Shown: positions 45,610 through 59,065, counted from the stretch's first letter. The stretch: 64,000 bases of DNA from Rhododendron vialii (GCF_030253575.1 NC_080567.1:31012501-31076500), one strand, 5' to 3'. Numbers and translations are program-made. The notes: a model not told the origin generated them from the letters alone.

Positions 45610-47486
45610 TCATCTGCGGCGGTCATATGGGCCAGACCGGTCACGACTATATCGATCCCCTCCCCCACCACCAGAATCCCTGCTACGTCCCCCTGAACGG
45701 TCACCATTTCTATCAGGACCATAACGTCCTCCTCCTCCACCACCACCACCGCCGCCATACCTATCTTCCCTGCCACCATATCTGTCACCTCTGCCACCCT
45801 CACCAGGACATTCCCTAGCAAAATGACCAGGCTTGCCACACTTAAAGCACTCTCCACCACCAGATCCGCGACCACCACCACCTCCATAGTCACGGTCGCG
45901 ACCGTGATCACGGCCACGGTCACGGTCACGCGGACGATCGCCATCACGATCTCTGCCAGATCCTTGGTTAGGCTGAGCTTTCTCAACGGTGATAGTGCGC
46001 CCATCTAGTTCCATCCCATTCATTTCTTCAATGGCATCTTCCATTGCATTTTTCTCATCAAAGGTGACAAACCCAAATCCACGAGAACGTCCAGAGAACT
46101 TGTCAACAGCAACCTATGACAGAAAACATAAGGCACAACAATTTCAACGGCACTTTGAAACGATTCACAATATAACAACCTGAAAATTACTCAAAGAATG
46201 AGGCACATCCTCTTTTAACTATTTCATGTTCTATGAAGGATAGGCGAAAAAGATGGGACCAGAGAAAATACATGTGATACTGACATTTTCTAGAAAAATA
46301 AAGGTTAAGCGTGGAAGGGAGGATTCTTCTAAGTTCTACCAACCAAAATTAGTTCATTCCAGCATACTGGCTTTTTGAACAGAAAACCTTAGTCCCTTAC
46401 CCAAGTATTCAAGAAAGTATCATGCATTTCACAAAGTTAAATGTATCCTATAAATACAGATACTACAAAATATGCAGAGTAACACTTACTATAAGTAATC
46501 ATCTGTGTTTTTCCTACTAAAAATTTGAATATAAGCGTCAAGTGTTCCTGTTTTAAAAATTTTCTTTCAGGATTAAGCTATAACTGCAAGCAGCATCTCA
46601 ATGTCACAAACAAATGAATGAGCACGCCATATATTAAAGGAGTACCAGACATACACTGGCATAAAAAAAAAAATCCAAGGACGAGTAGGTGATTAGAGAG
46701 TGAGAACTATATCTCATATTTTGACGGTCACACACTACACACTATTCAAGTAGTTAGGACATCTCCAAGTGACTGATAAATAAGGATTAGCTTTGTTGGG
46801 TTCGGTTTAGATTTGGACACCTGGACAGTGGACACATTCATATAGTTGTAATCTGCTATGAGTATTGAGTACACCTATATTCCTACATCTCATCTCATAT
46901 CTGATATGCGTGATCAATATAGGACAGAGTCAAGTGTAGCACACCAGCAACAGGTTTACTTGTTGATTGATGAAACAGATTAATGAGATACTTCTTGCTC
47001 TCCACTGAGTATTTCGCTTTTCAAGCTATACAAGGCAACTTATGGACTAAGATGGGGTTGGTTATAAGAGTGGCAAGAATGGGGTGGGATGGAAACATCA
47101 TTGCTACATATAACTTTTTAAAGTTAATACTGACCCTTGGTTGGGGGAGAAGTGTGTTATGAACGGTGCAGGATGGAAACACTGTTGCTAGACATAACCC
47201 TTTACTTTAGTATTGCCTCAACTCAAGATTGCTTTCCTTACTACTATCATTGGAGACACTTAAACCCAAGATCTTTTAACAAGAAAATGACAGGAGAAGA
47301 AAAGAAAAAGATATTAGCAAACAATATCACCTCCTAAAAGGAAGCACAGTGTTGATGAACATGAACAGGTATTACCTTAGCCTCTACGAGATGGCCAAAC
47401 TTATCAAATGCAGCTTTCAGACCTCTATCAGATGTTGACCACGAGAGGCCGCCAATGAAGCAGCGGTACTCCAGTTCTTCTGACAT
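45610..47486 (-). CDS. RZ1A: Glycine-rich RNA-binding protein, RZ-1A type (RRM + CCHC zinc knuckle)
   Basis: Coding exons 47376-47486 and 45610-46113 (phase 0; GTAATA...CATAG) give 204 aa. RRM at about 7-83, with RNP2 CFIGGL (9-14) and RNP1 RGFGFVTF (48-55), split by the intron right after VEAK as in plant GRPs. Then an Arg/Asp repeat region (about 90-112), a CCHC knuckle [14 protein letters not shown] (Cys126, Cys129, His134, Cys139) and a Gly/Arg/Asp/Tyr-rich tail ending SGPYDRRR. Matches Arabidopsis RZ-1a, a nuclear RNA chaperone linked to splicing and cold/stress response. Non-coding exons: a 5' UTR exon ending at 48606 (CAG|GTACCTG) joined to an acceptor at about 47496, and a 3' UTR intron from about 45589 (GTATGC) to a CTTGCAG near 45503. 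It is expected to be nuclear. Intact. Confidence 0.94.
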
Positions 47487-48605
47487 ATTTTCAACTTGTT
47501 CCAAGAAGGAAAAAAAATCAAGCAAGAAGTAGTATGTAATAAACTTCTACCTATGCCTCCTAATTGATGCAGAAGTGGAAGGCAAATGTAAACACATGAT
47601 ACATGCCAAATCACTTCTAGAAAGGCAAAACATAAAGTTAACACATTACCATGGTAAATAGTTTTCTATCTCCACATGGGACAACTAGAAAAATAAGAAA
47701 CTAAAATACACAGGGAAATACACCAACTTGCCAAGTCCACCGTCTTTCTACAGCATCTGAAACCAGCCAATCTTTAAGTTTTGAACTCTAACAACGAAAG
47801 GATCAATGTATTCCTTAAGATTTGCTCATAGATTATGACATATGCCACCACTTGTAAAACAAAGAACTCGGGGACTAAGTAGTGCAGATTTCAATAGCAT
47901 TTACATACATGCCCCACAATAATTTCCATCAAACGCTTCAAAGAAATGCAACTTTCAATTCTAACGGCCCCTCTAAAGATTCATGCAATCAGGTTAAGCA
48001 CTAGAGGATCAAAAAAAAGAGAGGTTAGCACTAAGCACTAGCAGTGACAGCAGTTGACAATACGTTATGTGGAATGAGGAACTGTAGGAACATATACCAG
48101 AGTCCTACGCAAGGCTGTAACCATTTTCTTAGCCTACAAATATCTGCATCAGTGCGCACGCTCGCACACATCTCATTATCATCATCAAGATTCAAATAAA
48201 ATTAGCACCATCCCATCACCCTATTTTACACGCGCGCGCACGGTGCTCAGAAAATTCATAAAAAACAGTCTTCCATAAAAATTTGCTACTTACCCCAAAA
48301 TCTTGGAAATACCTACCCAAAAACCCAAAAAAAAAAAACAGAAGAAAGAATAATCAAGGTCAACGAGCGATCCACGAACTTTCAGATCCGATGCTTGCAA
48401 TCAACAGCGAAAACCGATACATGTAACATAAATTCAGCTGAAAAACACATCAAACACCTATAACAAGCATGGATCTAATCACACCAAAGCACGAGAAAGA
48501 ACGAGTAATTGCGTAAGACAGACAACAAATTCCACATGTTTTATACAGAAGGAAAACTAATTAACGCTAAACATCCGTGGAAAGAGAGCATGAATCGACA
48601 GGTAC

Positions 48606-48705
48606 CTGCCGAGAATTCGCAATCAGGTCTCTGACGGGAGAGGGGAAAGGCTCTTGGGTACTTTGCGTCGCTACGAAGAAACGAACCCTAATCTATATAT
48701 ATAGT
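48606..48705 (-). promoter_or_regulatory. RZ1A promoter and 5' UTR exon
   Basis: TATA-like CTATATATATAG at about 48692-48703 (minus strand), then TTAGGGTTCGTTTC (a telo-box-like AACCCTA on the other strand, frequent in plant ribosomal and RNA-processing gene promoters) and a leader ending CGGCAG|GTACCTG at 48606. This implies a leader intron of about 1.1 kb. Confidence 0.6.
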
Positions 48706-48719
48706 GGTACGGGGACGCG

Positions 48720-50402
48720 TATGAGATTATAGGATACTTGTGGAGGAAAAGTTCAAAGTGTTAAAAGTTGTACTACTCGTACTAAAATTTGCAGACGGCT
48801 CAGTTTGGTCCTTATGAAAATATTAACGGTCTTGCTATTGTCAGCCCATTGGACTGACGATATACACATTAAAAGACAAAAAAAATACATATTTCTGTGT
48901 ACTTTTTATACTCTTTAATATACATTCACACACTCATTATCGTCAGCCTAGACTGATTTTAGAATTTTTCAAATATTAATGTGGTCCCTGAATTATTGAA
49001 ATTTTCCAAGTGTGGTTCAATTGGTAATTGCCTTTATTGTTTTTCCCCAGTACTGCTGAGTGAAAGAGTGTTGAATCAAATAGTGAGGAGGGGGTTTAGG
49101 GTAAGGTGGAGATATTTTCATGCAATTTTGTTGAAATTCATCTTAATAAATTACTCCTACTTTGACCTATGCTAACTTGTTTCATTAAGACCGCCTTTTA
49201 TGTGAGCTCTATATTAAAACATAATTTTTCAAGATGTTTAATTTGCACATATGAGAAAAAGATAATGTATAATGCATTTAATTTCATACATTCCAACCAA
49301 AATCACATTAGATTAGTATTTATTTGTTATTTCGATAGTTAAACCATTTTTTTGTCTATTTCCGTAAGCATCTTTTACTAGAAAATAATAAAGTGATGTA
49401 GTAAAATATCTCAACCAAAAAACGAGCCAATATGTACAGCCTGAAGGTCATATAGTTTGGAACCCGCAGCATCTTTACATATTAGATGTGGAGTGTTGTT
49501 GAAAAAATTAAGATCAACATAGTATGAGTCAATGGATGATGAATTAACATGATACTCGAATGAAAGAAGAATTTGATATGAAACTATCCCAAATTGATTG
49601 AATAATACTTTCAAGATTGATGTACGAGCTTGGACTCGAAATATAATACCCTTTTTTTCCCTCTAAAAAATACCCATGCTAACGAATTTAGGTGGTGTTC
49701 CGATTTACCCCCTTAAAAAATAAGTACTTATTTGTAATTTTCAAGCTTATTGTAATAAAAAAAAATGCTATATGGATCTTATTTGAGAGATCTCATTGAG
49801 ATTTATCAAACCCTGTAAAAAATTATTTTTATATACTCATTATTTTTAAACTTAAAAATAGATTCTTATTTTTAAGTACTTATTTTGAAATATAGAACGG
49901 AGTGGTAGACCTTGCAAATTTGAATTTGACCATCCTCCTCTCACTATCCCAGACCCACATGATGCACTGCCCGACTGCCGTCACTTTTTTAACGCCTGTT
50001 AAGAGAAGGGTCACATTGAAATCATATTCAAAGTCCAAGGATGAATTCATCGAACTTCGAAAAATGACCAAACTTGGTACCGGGGTGAAAGTGGAACTGT
50101 GGAAGGGTAAAAAGCATAATTTCCACGCCGTATATATAATCTCCAACGAGCTATTTAAGGAGAGGGAAAAAAAAATCTATGACCAGTGAAACCCTCCTCC
50201 ATTAACGGGTTAAAGGGTTCTGGGTTTTGGCCTTTGGTAGCATTCCTTGCCTCGCCGTCGGCTACCGGCGCCGCCGCCCTCCGGTGGCCCCCATATTCCT
50301 CCGCCAGTCGTAATCTCGGATAAAATACAGCAGTGCTATTGTATTCGTTCACCCTTTGGGAAGAAGGCAAGAAAAAGAAATCACAAAACAGAGAAAGGAA
50401 TT
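48720..50402. other. Intergenic between RZ1A and TRM11 (divergent promoters)
   Basis: AT-rich and gene-free. A MITE relative at about 49691-49908 (ends GGTGTTCCG and CGGAGTGG, interior AAAATAAGTACTTATTT and ATATGGATCTTATTTGAGAG) belongs to the 3624/9745/60164 kind. GC-rich sequence at 50235-50300 (GGCTACCGGCGCCGCCGCCC) is probably the TRM11 leader. Confidence 0.5.
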
Positions 50403-53400
50403 ATGTGGTATCTGTGTGTGTTCTACCACAGATTATTGGATTACCGAAAACCCGAGGTCGAATCGCTGGCCGAGCTCTTCGGCGTATTCAATAGCAGGGA
50501 GAGTGAGAGTGGCAGAGAAAATGGGAACCCAGAAAAGAAGTGCCTGCAGTGGAGGCTACCTCAGTACCACCACCCAGACTCTCCATTCCACTTCGTTGAT
50601 CTTCCGTCGGACGACATCGCCCGTAAAATCGCCAACCGAAGTGAGTCCTACCCATCTTTTGTTTTTTCCTTATTGGATGATGTATGGTGGATTATCATTT
50701 TGTTGGTTATTATAAAATGGTGTGGAGATTATGTATCTTTCTTTTGGTTGGTGAGGGGAGCATTGGAAATTAGAAGGGTAAGTAAAAGAAATGAGCTTGG
50801 AGCCTTGGGGGGTTTGATTGGGCTTTCTTTTGGCAATGCATGGTTTGTGATGAATTAGAAGCTATGGCAATTGAGGAAGATAAATCTGAAATAGTGGCTG
50901 TTAGCTTCAATTTGTTGCATTGTATTAGAGTATTAGTTGGTCACTATTTATAACTTGGTAACTGAATTCTTTTAGTTCTTTGGAGTCATACTGCCCATCC
51001 CAAGCCTGCTTCTGCGCCTCTTCCTAATGGTTGTGGCAGTTTGTTAGCGAAGTATGTTAGTTTTATTTGAATATATGCAGAAACAGTTGCGAGTCGAAAC
51101 TGGTCCTGTTTGGAGTGTAACACTGTTATTTGTATATATGCAGAACAGTTGTGAGTCTAAACTGGTCCTGTTTGGAGTGTAACACTTCTTCTTCTAGGAG
51201 ATAGCAATGAAAATAAGTTTTTTGAGACCAAATACTTCAGCTTTCTATTTAAATTTTTGCTCCCTGACTCGTTTGTTTGCTGTGGGCCTGTGGCCTTTAT
51301 AACTTTACAACATTACTGATTTGATAGCCTACTGTTTGACACTAAATCTTTTAACCTATGGAGCAATAGTAAGTTTAAGTATACACGTATATTTAGTGTA
51401 TTTATAATCTACTACAAAGTTGTGTGACATGTATGTCGTATATAGCATATATGACATTGATCTAATTTTGTATATACGATGGATGCAAAGGTTTGCATAG
51501 AAGTGTTCTCTGGATAACAAAATTTGTTGAAGCTCCACTAGCACCCAATCCTGGGGTTTTCAGGTTGACCTAGGAGATCTTTATACTATTGAACTTATAA
51601 AGAAACAAAGAAACAATTTCACAAGATTGTTTCTTTCTGGTATTTGGCAAATACCCATTGGATCCTTTCTGACTTTAGATATTTCAGGTATACTTGTGAA
51701 GGGAGTTTATGAACTTTGGGGAGAAGGAAGCACGTATGAGGAGCTGGAAGAGGCTATAAAAGCATATCCAGATGAGCAGAAGTTGCCATACTTGACTTCT
51801 GAAAGCACATTCAAGATTACCATTGATAGCTTTGGGAAGGTTATGAGCTCCGAGGAGCAAAATAATCGCATTCGGAGTTTCTCATACATTCCTTTCAAGG
51901 TTTGGTTCCTTGTTTATTTGTTCCTTTGGTTTGAAGTTTGAACATTGGAGGAGGCTCGAGTAGCTGCGAAACGAACTATATGAAATTCACTCTAGGACCT
52001 GCATTCTAGCTGAAAATGCAGGAGTGTTCATGCTTTTGGCGCCTCCTCTGATGTTGGTTGGAAAAAGAGGTGGAAAACACATTACAGTTGGTGCATGTGC
52101 AGCCTCTTGCCTCCTCTGCTATCTGCATTCACTTGAACTTTTGCTTACTGTCGAGGTAGTAGGAATCAGGAAAGTTATTAAAACAAGAAATCTCTTACAT
52201 TGTGTCACTGAAAGGAAACAAACCAAATTTTATGTATTGTTCATTGAAACATCACCATTCACCACAGATGAATATGTTGGTAATGATGCTGAATAACTTG
52301 AAGAGATCTTGACATTTTAATAGCTTATTACGAAATAGCATGTTGGTAATGCGAAAGGATTGACTAAACAAGAAGTATTATGGGGGTGTAATGATGTTAT
52401 AGATATGTTGATATCTTTTTTGATGTATAGGTGAATATTTTGACTTCTGAACATTTTGATGGTACAGTGCTTGGGATTTGTGCCAGTCTTAAGTTTATTA
52501 GTTTCCACACAACCAAAAGAAGAGGACCAAATTTTGTTGCCATGTGCAATGATTGTATTGAAACTTCTTTCATTGTTGCTTACCTTTTTAATATTTATCC
52601 TACATATTTCTTCATCCTTTCTTAGTTTTTGGTTTATTTGACATTGTTTGGTTGGATTACGCATTTTCGCACGATCACTCGCTTTTCAAGGAATTTCAGC
52701 AGTCGTATTTGCAACCTCATGGTTAACCTGCCTTTTGTGCCAAGGATCACTTTCGTCAGTTTTAAGATGAAGTTTCAAAGCACACCTTCGTAATTTAAAT
52801 AATTTTCCCTTTAACTTTACGACTTGCATCAGTCAACCTTCAAAAGCTGTTAATTTTCATGCATTCTTGTTGGTTGAAACTTAGTCAAATTGTTTCAGGG
52901 TCGAGTTAATTTAAGAAGTCCAGATCACAAGTTCTGGGTACTGGAAACTGATGACTCTGGTAGTAATAATGGGCTTCCGCCTGTCGACCAGAAGAGAATA
53001 TTTTTCGGTCGAGAAGTGGGAACAGCGGATAGGAAGCTCTTGCCCACCTATCAGTTAAAAAGTCGTACGTATCTTGGCCCCACAGCCATGGACGCAGAAA
53101 TGGCTTTTCTGATGGCTAACCAAGCATTGACCGCACCAGGGAAACTTGTATATGATCCGTTTGTCGGCACTGGGAGCATTCTTGTTGCTGCAGCTCATTT
53201 CGGAGCAATGACCATGGTTTGCTTTTTTTTGCTCTGTTGAAACTCTTAGTTTGTATGTGTATTCTACACCTGGCACTCATGCTTTTGGAAAACTTCTATG
53301 ATGATTAAATGCGGATTAATTTCTATCATATCAACTTTTGTAAATGTTTCAGGGTGCAGACATTGACATTAGGGTGGTACGTGATGGCCGTGGACCTGAC

Positions 53401-54717
53401 TGTAATGTTTGGAGCAATTTTAAACAGGTGAATTCGCTTATTCCAATTGGATCTTTTCTTATGGTGATTCGTAATAGTTGTGGATGTTGTCTCATGCGGC
53501 AATATAACTACTGTATTTCAGAAGTTTCCATGCATATCTCTCTCTTGTGCAATCTTCACTGATCTATCCTTTCTGCCATGCTATTATGCAGTATGGATTG
53601 CCAATGCCGCTTGGTCTGTTAAGGGCAGACAATAACCTTCCTCCTTGGCGTCCTGGGTTAAAAGAGGTAACTACTTGTTCACTGTAATTGATTTTTGGAA
53701 CTTATTCTTCACATGGCATACCTGCAGCATTTTTTCCTAGTTTCCCATGCTGTTAAATTTTCTTCTTATGTTTGAAAATCTCCACTAGCTGCATTTGAAT
53801 TAGGCACTTTTAGAATCCTGTTTATTCCTGTACCTAAATTACTGAGTCCAGATTTTGGGACTTGGACATCGATTTTACGGGTGTAGGAATTGACCCTGAA
53901 TTAAAGCTAGTGCCTTGAAATGAGTTCGTCATTATCATGTGACCTAATCTTATAGCTTCATAGATATAGTGTTCATAATCGAGATAGTGATCACAATTTA
54001 CAATCATTTGAAAAGAGAGAAAACATCCTTTTCATCCTTTGTGATGGTATCTGTCTCGTACCATCTCACTGCTTTGTTAGTTATTTTTTGTTTCCAATTA
54101 TTGATAGTTATTTTGCTCTGGCTTGTGATTTGGTTTTGAATACTTTTACCATTTTTTGTCAGGTGTTTGATGCCATAATATGTGATCCGCCTTATGGGGT
54201 TCGTGCCGGGGGCCGCAAATCTGGTGGTCGGAAACTGCTGAAAGGGGTTGTGGGTCCCTACACCGTTCCCGATGACAAGAGAACAGACCACATACCATCA
54301 ACTGCCGGTTACTGCTTAGCCGAATGTGTGCACGATTTGCTTGACCTAGCTGCTCAAATGCTTGTGATGGGTGGGCGCCTAGTGTACTTCTACCCTGTAC
54401 TGCGAGAAGATGATACAATCGACACCAACTTCCCAGAACACCCTTGTTTCAAATTGGTTGCCGCTTGTGAACAGATCCTGAGCTTGCGTTACAGCCGCGT
54501 ATTACTCACCATGGTGAAGATTGGGCCCTACACCGAGGAAATTGCTGAGTCAGCACGAATCCAACATTTGGAATTTAAGGAGAATCATCTGAAATGGTTA
54601 GAAGAAGGAAATCTTCGTTCTGCTGTTTTCAGCCCTGTTGATTCTCACCCCGGTGGTGAAGGTTACGCTAAATTAGGTAAGGACTCGAAGCCTAAATATA
54701 GAGGGAAATACGTTTAG
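50403..54717 (+). CDS. TRM11: tRNA (guanine(10)-N2)-methyltransferase TRM11 homologue, 6 exons
   Basis: Catalytic subunit that, with TRM112, methylates G10 of tRNAs at N2 using SAM; cytoplasmic/nuclear. Exons 50403-50640, 51688-51899, 52899-53216, 53353-53427, 53592-53666, 54163-54717 join in one frame of 490 aa. N-terminus MWYLCVFYHRLLDYRKPEVE starts the NFLD/THUMP-containing RNA-binding region; residues 151-210 hold GRVNLRSPDHKFWVLETDD. The methyltransferase domain has SAM motif I DPFVGTG (236-242), then GADIDIRVVRDGRGPDCNVW and the catalytic motif IV DPPY (314-317) of N2-guanine methylases. GVRAGGRKSGGRK follows directly. Introns are GT-AG; the first is phase 1 with the Ser80 codon split. 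All landmarks are intact, so it is probably functional. Confidence 0.95.
51066..51190. repeat. 63-bp tandem duplication in TRM11 intron 1
   Basis: ATATATGCAGAAACAGTTG...GAAACTGGTCCTGTTTGGAG, twice (landmarks at 51071 and 51134), with a few changes. Confidence 0.85.
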
Positions 54718-54882
54718 CTCGAATGCTCAAAAGCATTGCATTCTGTTGTTTAGATTCGACATGAGATATCATTCTTGTGTTTTTAGTATCGTTATTAAGT
54801 ATGATGGCACACTAGCTATTTAGGTTTTAGATTAACTGGCATCCGCGTATTTTACCATTGTTGGCGGTCTGTAACTTTTTCT

Positions 54883-54917
<35 letters not shown>

Positions 54918-56229
54918 GGGCTGTGGTTTCTTGATTCCTAGCTAAGAACAAATGCTGATCCCTAGTTTTGAAGTTTTACAGTTACTTCTTTACGTTCTGT
55001 TTATCTGATATGCTTTCCATGTAAAGTATGGAAGAAACAATTATCAAATGATAAGAAAACTAAACTAGTTGGTGTATTCCTTTTTATATGTCTTCATAAT
55101 TGTTTGACAAGCTTGTGTCCCAAACACAACGTTACCGACGTCTAAAGAACTTGAAATCTCTTATTGACTGTATGCTTGTTCGCAACCCATTTTATTGGTC
55201 TTTTTTTCTTCTGACTAGGGAATAAGTAAGTTTTGTAAGATTATTTTGAGGATTGATTCTGTTTTTCCTGGTTCAAGTCTTCTTCTGGTGTTTTACTCTC
55301 GCATAGTGTGTTTTACGTGTCGTTGAGATTGTGATAATCATGTACCCAAAAACTTTATCTAAGATTAATAGATTATAGTGAAAATGAAGTATATATGGTA
55401 GTTCAACTTTAGTGCGGTGTGAATCATAGCGTCCCTCTACTAAGGTGAGAGAGAGAGAGAGAGAGGATACAACTCATAGCGGTGAGACTCGAATTCGAAC
55501 AACTGGGACAAACAAATGGGGTTGAATATTGGAGCAAATGTTGAAAGCAGAACCATGGCAATGCCGTTGTTGGGTTGGGACTTGTGATTGTTAGTTTGTG
55601 CTTCGTAAACAAAACGAGAGAACGTTTTGGCCATTTTGTACCTGAATAAAATTGCTATTCTTGAAAGCGACAAGCAGTGTCTTGGAATCATCAGGCCAAT
55701 TTTGGAGCCGGATATACTGTGCAGAGAGAGAGAGAGAGAGAGAGGAACCCAACAAAATCAAGTGTTAATTGAATATTGCAGCCTGATCTGCCACTGTTTT
55801 TGTTCTCTGACTGATCAGCTTGCCAGTGGTTTTTTTCTGGGGGTTTTGTTTGGTTTTATCTGCCTTCACAGATTGTGATCCCAGGATTTTACCTGTGATT
55901 TGTTTTATTTTAGTTCAAGCCTAATCGATCTTTGGATAGTCTTTTTCTCTCTTTTTTATTGGCACTATATCCCAACTCGTTTTCTTTGTCAGCAGCCTTG
56001 TTCGTTTTGAAGTCTCAAAATCCGTAGGCACGGTCTTCAATAAATTTTTTTTCTCTCTCTCTCTCCACTCATTACTCTCAAAAACTTCCCTCAAAATACA
56101 AATCGAATAGGTCCACATGAGGCTTGCTCGTATCTAGGCGGTAAAAAAGTAATTTTATATTCTTGTTTTGTATTGTTTAATCTGGTGTTATCACATTGGG
56201 ATGCTTAGGCATTTGTTATTGTATTTTGT
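54718..56229. other. TRM11 3' region and intergenic, three GA microsatellites
   Basis: (GA)n tracts at 54895-54915, 55446-55465 and 55722-55744; a CT tract at 56053-56066. Short frames only; no family recognised. Confidence 0.5.
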
Positions 56230-56230
56230 T

Positions 56231-56258
56231 GGGGGGGGGGGGGGGGGGGGGGGGGGGG
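56231..56258. repeat. Poly-G run of about 28 bases
   Basis: Uninterrupted G homopolymer followed by GT- and GGGC-rich sequence. Strong G-quadruplex potential; length is likely inexact because such runs are prone to sequencing and assembly error. Confidence 0.85.
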
Positions 56259-56899
56259 TGGGTGTGTGTGGGCGGGTGGGACTCATGCCTTTAGGCCTGG
56301 TCATGAATCCTACAAGCATGATGTACCAGAAACGGTTTGCATGCATTTATCTTTTACAAAAGTTGCTCAAGGCTAGGGCTCACTCTCTGTCAAAGCTAAA
56401 CTTAATTATCAAGACATTTAAACACCGAGAAAAACTTCTTTGCCGTCGTTTCCGTGAAAAACGGTTTTACGGAGCCCAGATCGCACGCATATAAAGTGAA
56501 TCGGACGATTCGGATTTTAATGAAACTTTTTCAGATTCATTAAAATCCGGACCGTTAATTGCCGAAACAGACGGCTGTGACTTACTGCCTCTGCAAATGA
56601 CTTGTTCATGGCGCAGCCGTCTATCTCATAAACCCCATGAAGATATTTTAAACTAGGAAACGAAGTAATCAAAACCTGATAAATAAATAATAATAAAAAA
56701 AGAGAGCTTCAGTCAGGGGTCCATAGTATAGGGGTTTATATCATAATAAGGACATCAAATTTCTTTATACAGGCCCCGGGACATTTGGCTTCCACCTTCC
56801 AAAAATACCCTCGTAAAAAACGGGAGGATAACCAGTTGGTCAAAAGAGTGCATTTTCCTTTACCAAAAAAAAAAACAGTACATCTTGTCCCAAGGACGG

Positions 56900-57086
56900 A
56901 GTCATTCAGAACCGCTCATGATCGACGACGACGCAGAACGCGAAGAAGGCGAAGGCAAACTTGTTCTTATCGGGGTGGAGGAGGAGTGCTAACCACCGGA
57001 ACTAATGAGATCGAGGTCGTCGGAGCGCCAATCAAGCAGTCTCGCCGGTGGCTGCTTCTTCTCCGACGATACGTCGGTCTTCTCCA

Positions 57087-57148
<62 letters not shown>

Positions 57149-57370
57149 TTTGAAGCTGGGCCGGCGCCGGTGACAATTCAAGCTCTCTCAAAGCTTAGGT
57201 CTCGCATTGCCTCCTCGAAGCTTCGACGCCGACGATCTGAGATCGGCTATCTCCTGACTTGTTGTGTTGTTCAATGGGGCAACTCCTCTATTGGGGTCTC
57301 GTCCCAATTCTCTCAGTTGCAAAACAAGAATCCTAGCACTAGAATATGTTTATCCGATCAATGTTGATGT
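56900..57370. other. GC-rich, promoter/leader-like island with (CT)n
   Basis: GACGACGACGCAG- and GGTGGAGGAGGAG-type sequence surrounds a (CT)28 tract (57089-57145). GC content and CT-rich tract look like a plant 5' UTR. An ATG-started frame (57005 on) reads MRSRSSERQSSSLAGGC then through the CT tract as Leu-Ser; it matches no family and is not called a gene. It could be the decayed first exon of an unidentified gene. Confidence 0.4.
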
Positions 57371-57479
57371 TCAGTTCATTTTGTTAATTGATTCATTTTT
57401 GATGTTCTTTAGCTGATTTTTTTGTGCTTATGGAATAAATACATTTAAGTCTACCAATTGGAAATTTTTAAAAAAAAAG

Positions 57480-58745
57480 ATTGGACAAATAACCTTATTT
57501 ATTTTAAAATGTTCCAACATGTAAGTTTATCGGTTCTCAAAAAAATTCTGCGATTGGAAATAACCTTATCTGTGCTAATTTATTTTCTGTATCTACAATA
57601 ATAATAAAACAAATAACCTTATCTGTGTTAATTTATTTTCTGTATCTTCAAAACAAAGAAACAAATAACATTATTTGTGCTAATTTATTTTTGGGTTTCC
57701 TGAAAAAAAAAAAAAGCAACAAACAAAGTTAATATCTCTAACAGATACTTGGAGTTATCATTATCTGTCAACATCTATTCTCATTAAAACCAAAAATACC
57801 AACAGATAAGGTTATTTTTGCGAAATTCGTTCTCTGTGTAACTGCAACAAAACTAATGGATGTGGTTATTTGTCCAAATCTATATTGTTTATGATACCAA
57901 AAATATCAACAGATAAGGTTATATTTGCAAAATCTCTACTCTGAATAATTGCAATAAATCAGATATGGTTATTTGTCGAAGTATTCCAAAACTACCTACA
58001 GATAAAGTTATCTTCCAAAATATTTGCACTTTGTATAATTGCAAAATTAAAACCAACAGATATGATTATCTTTAAAATTGGTGCATCACTTGCATTTAAA
58101 CAAATAAGATTATCTATGCAATATTTCAACTTTTCAAAATTGCAACAAAACCAACAAACATGGTTATCTTTATTGAACAATTTTTTTGTCACTCCAAATA
58201 AAGCAACAAATAATATTTTATGTGCTAATTTATTATCTATATCTTTGAAAATAAAAAAACAAATACTTTCCCCGTCCCATAAAGTTTATCCGATTCGCAA
58301 AACGACAACTAAAAATAATGCATTTCCTTCAACAACAAAAAAAAGTCAAACTTATAGAATACCGATTTAAAACTTATAGATTTGGACAAATACCCATATC
58401 TGAGATAATGAGTATAGATATGATTATTTGTCCAAATTTATATTCTATATTATTTCAAAACGACCAACATATAAGGTTATCTGCAAAATATGTTCTCCGT
58501 ATAATTGCAATAAAACTAACAGATATGGTTATCTGCACAATCTATATTTTGTAAGTTATCTGTCTAAATTTTATACCATGTATCACAAATAACATAATTT
58601 GTATTATCATAATAAAACAAACAGATATAGTTATCGATCAAAATCTATACTCTATATCGTTTCAAAAAGATTAACAGATAAAGTTATCTCTTCGAATTCT
58701 GTACTTTTTATAATGGCAATAATCAATTGATATATGGTTGTCTAC
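57480..58745. repeat. Degenerate AT-rich repeat array
   Basis: The motif AACAGATAAGGTTATCTG or variants (ACAGATATGGTTATTTG, AAATAACCTTATCTGTGC, AAACAAATAACATTATTTG) recurs at least 15 times, in both orientations, alternating with ATAATTGCAATAAAAC and TCTATATT(G/C)T stretches, spacing roughly 60-80 bp. Very low GC. A Stowaway-like terminus CTTTCCCCGTCCCATAAAG sits at about 58265. No coding potential. Origin unknown. Confidence 0.7.
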
Positions 58746-58979
58746 CATTCCCAACATCGTACTATCATTTCCTCTTTTTCCATGTACATCCTCTCAAATT
58801 TAAAATAGCAGATTTACCCAAAAAAATAAAATATAATAGCAGACAAAGACAAAAAAAAAAAAAAAAAAGTGCAAAGTGAAAATGAAGAAGTTTTGTACCA
58901 CTTGCCAGCAAAACAAATGAAAAAGAGAAAAACAAAAATAGGAGTCCAAACCAACTCAGACCCCTTATTATATCATCAA

Positions 58980-59009
58980 TTTCCATCTCTGCCAACACTA
59001 CGACGACTG

Positions 59010-59065
<56 letters not shown>

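Noticed and set aside
45441-46004. Long open frame rich in Val/Ala/Thr on the minus strand
   Set aside because: Alternative-frame shadow of the repetitive RGG/RDRD coding part of RZ1A.
57005-57367. Open frame through the (CT)n tract starting MRSRSSERQSS
   Set aside because: Length comes largely from Leu-Ser runs of the microsatellite; no known family on either side.
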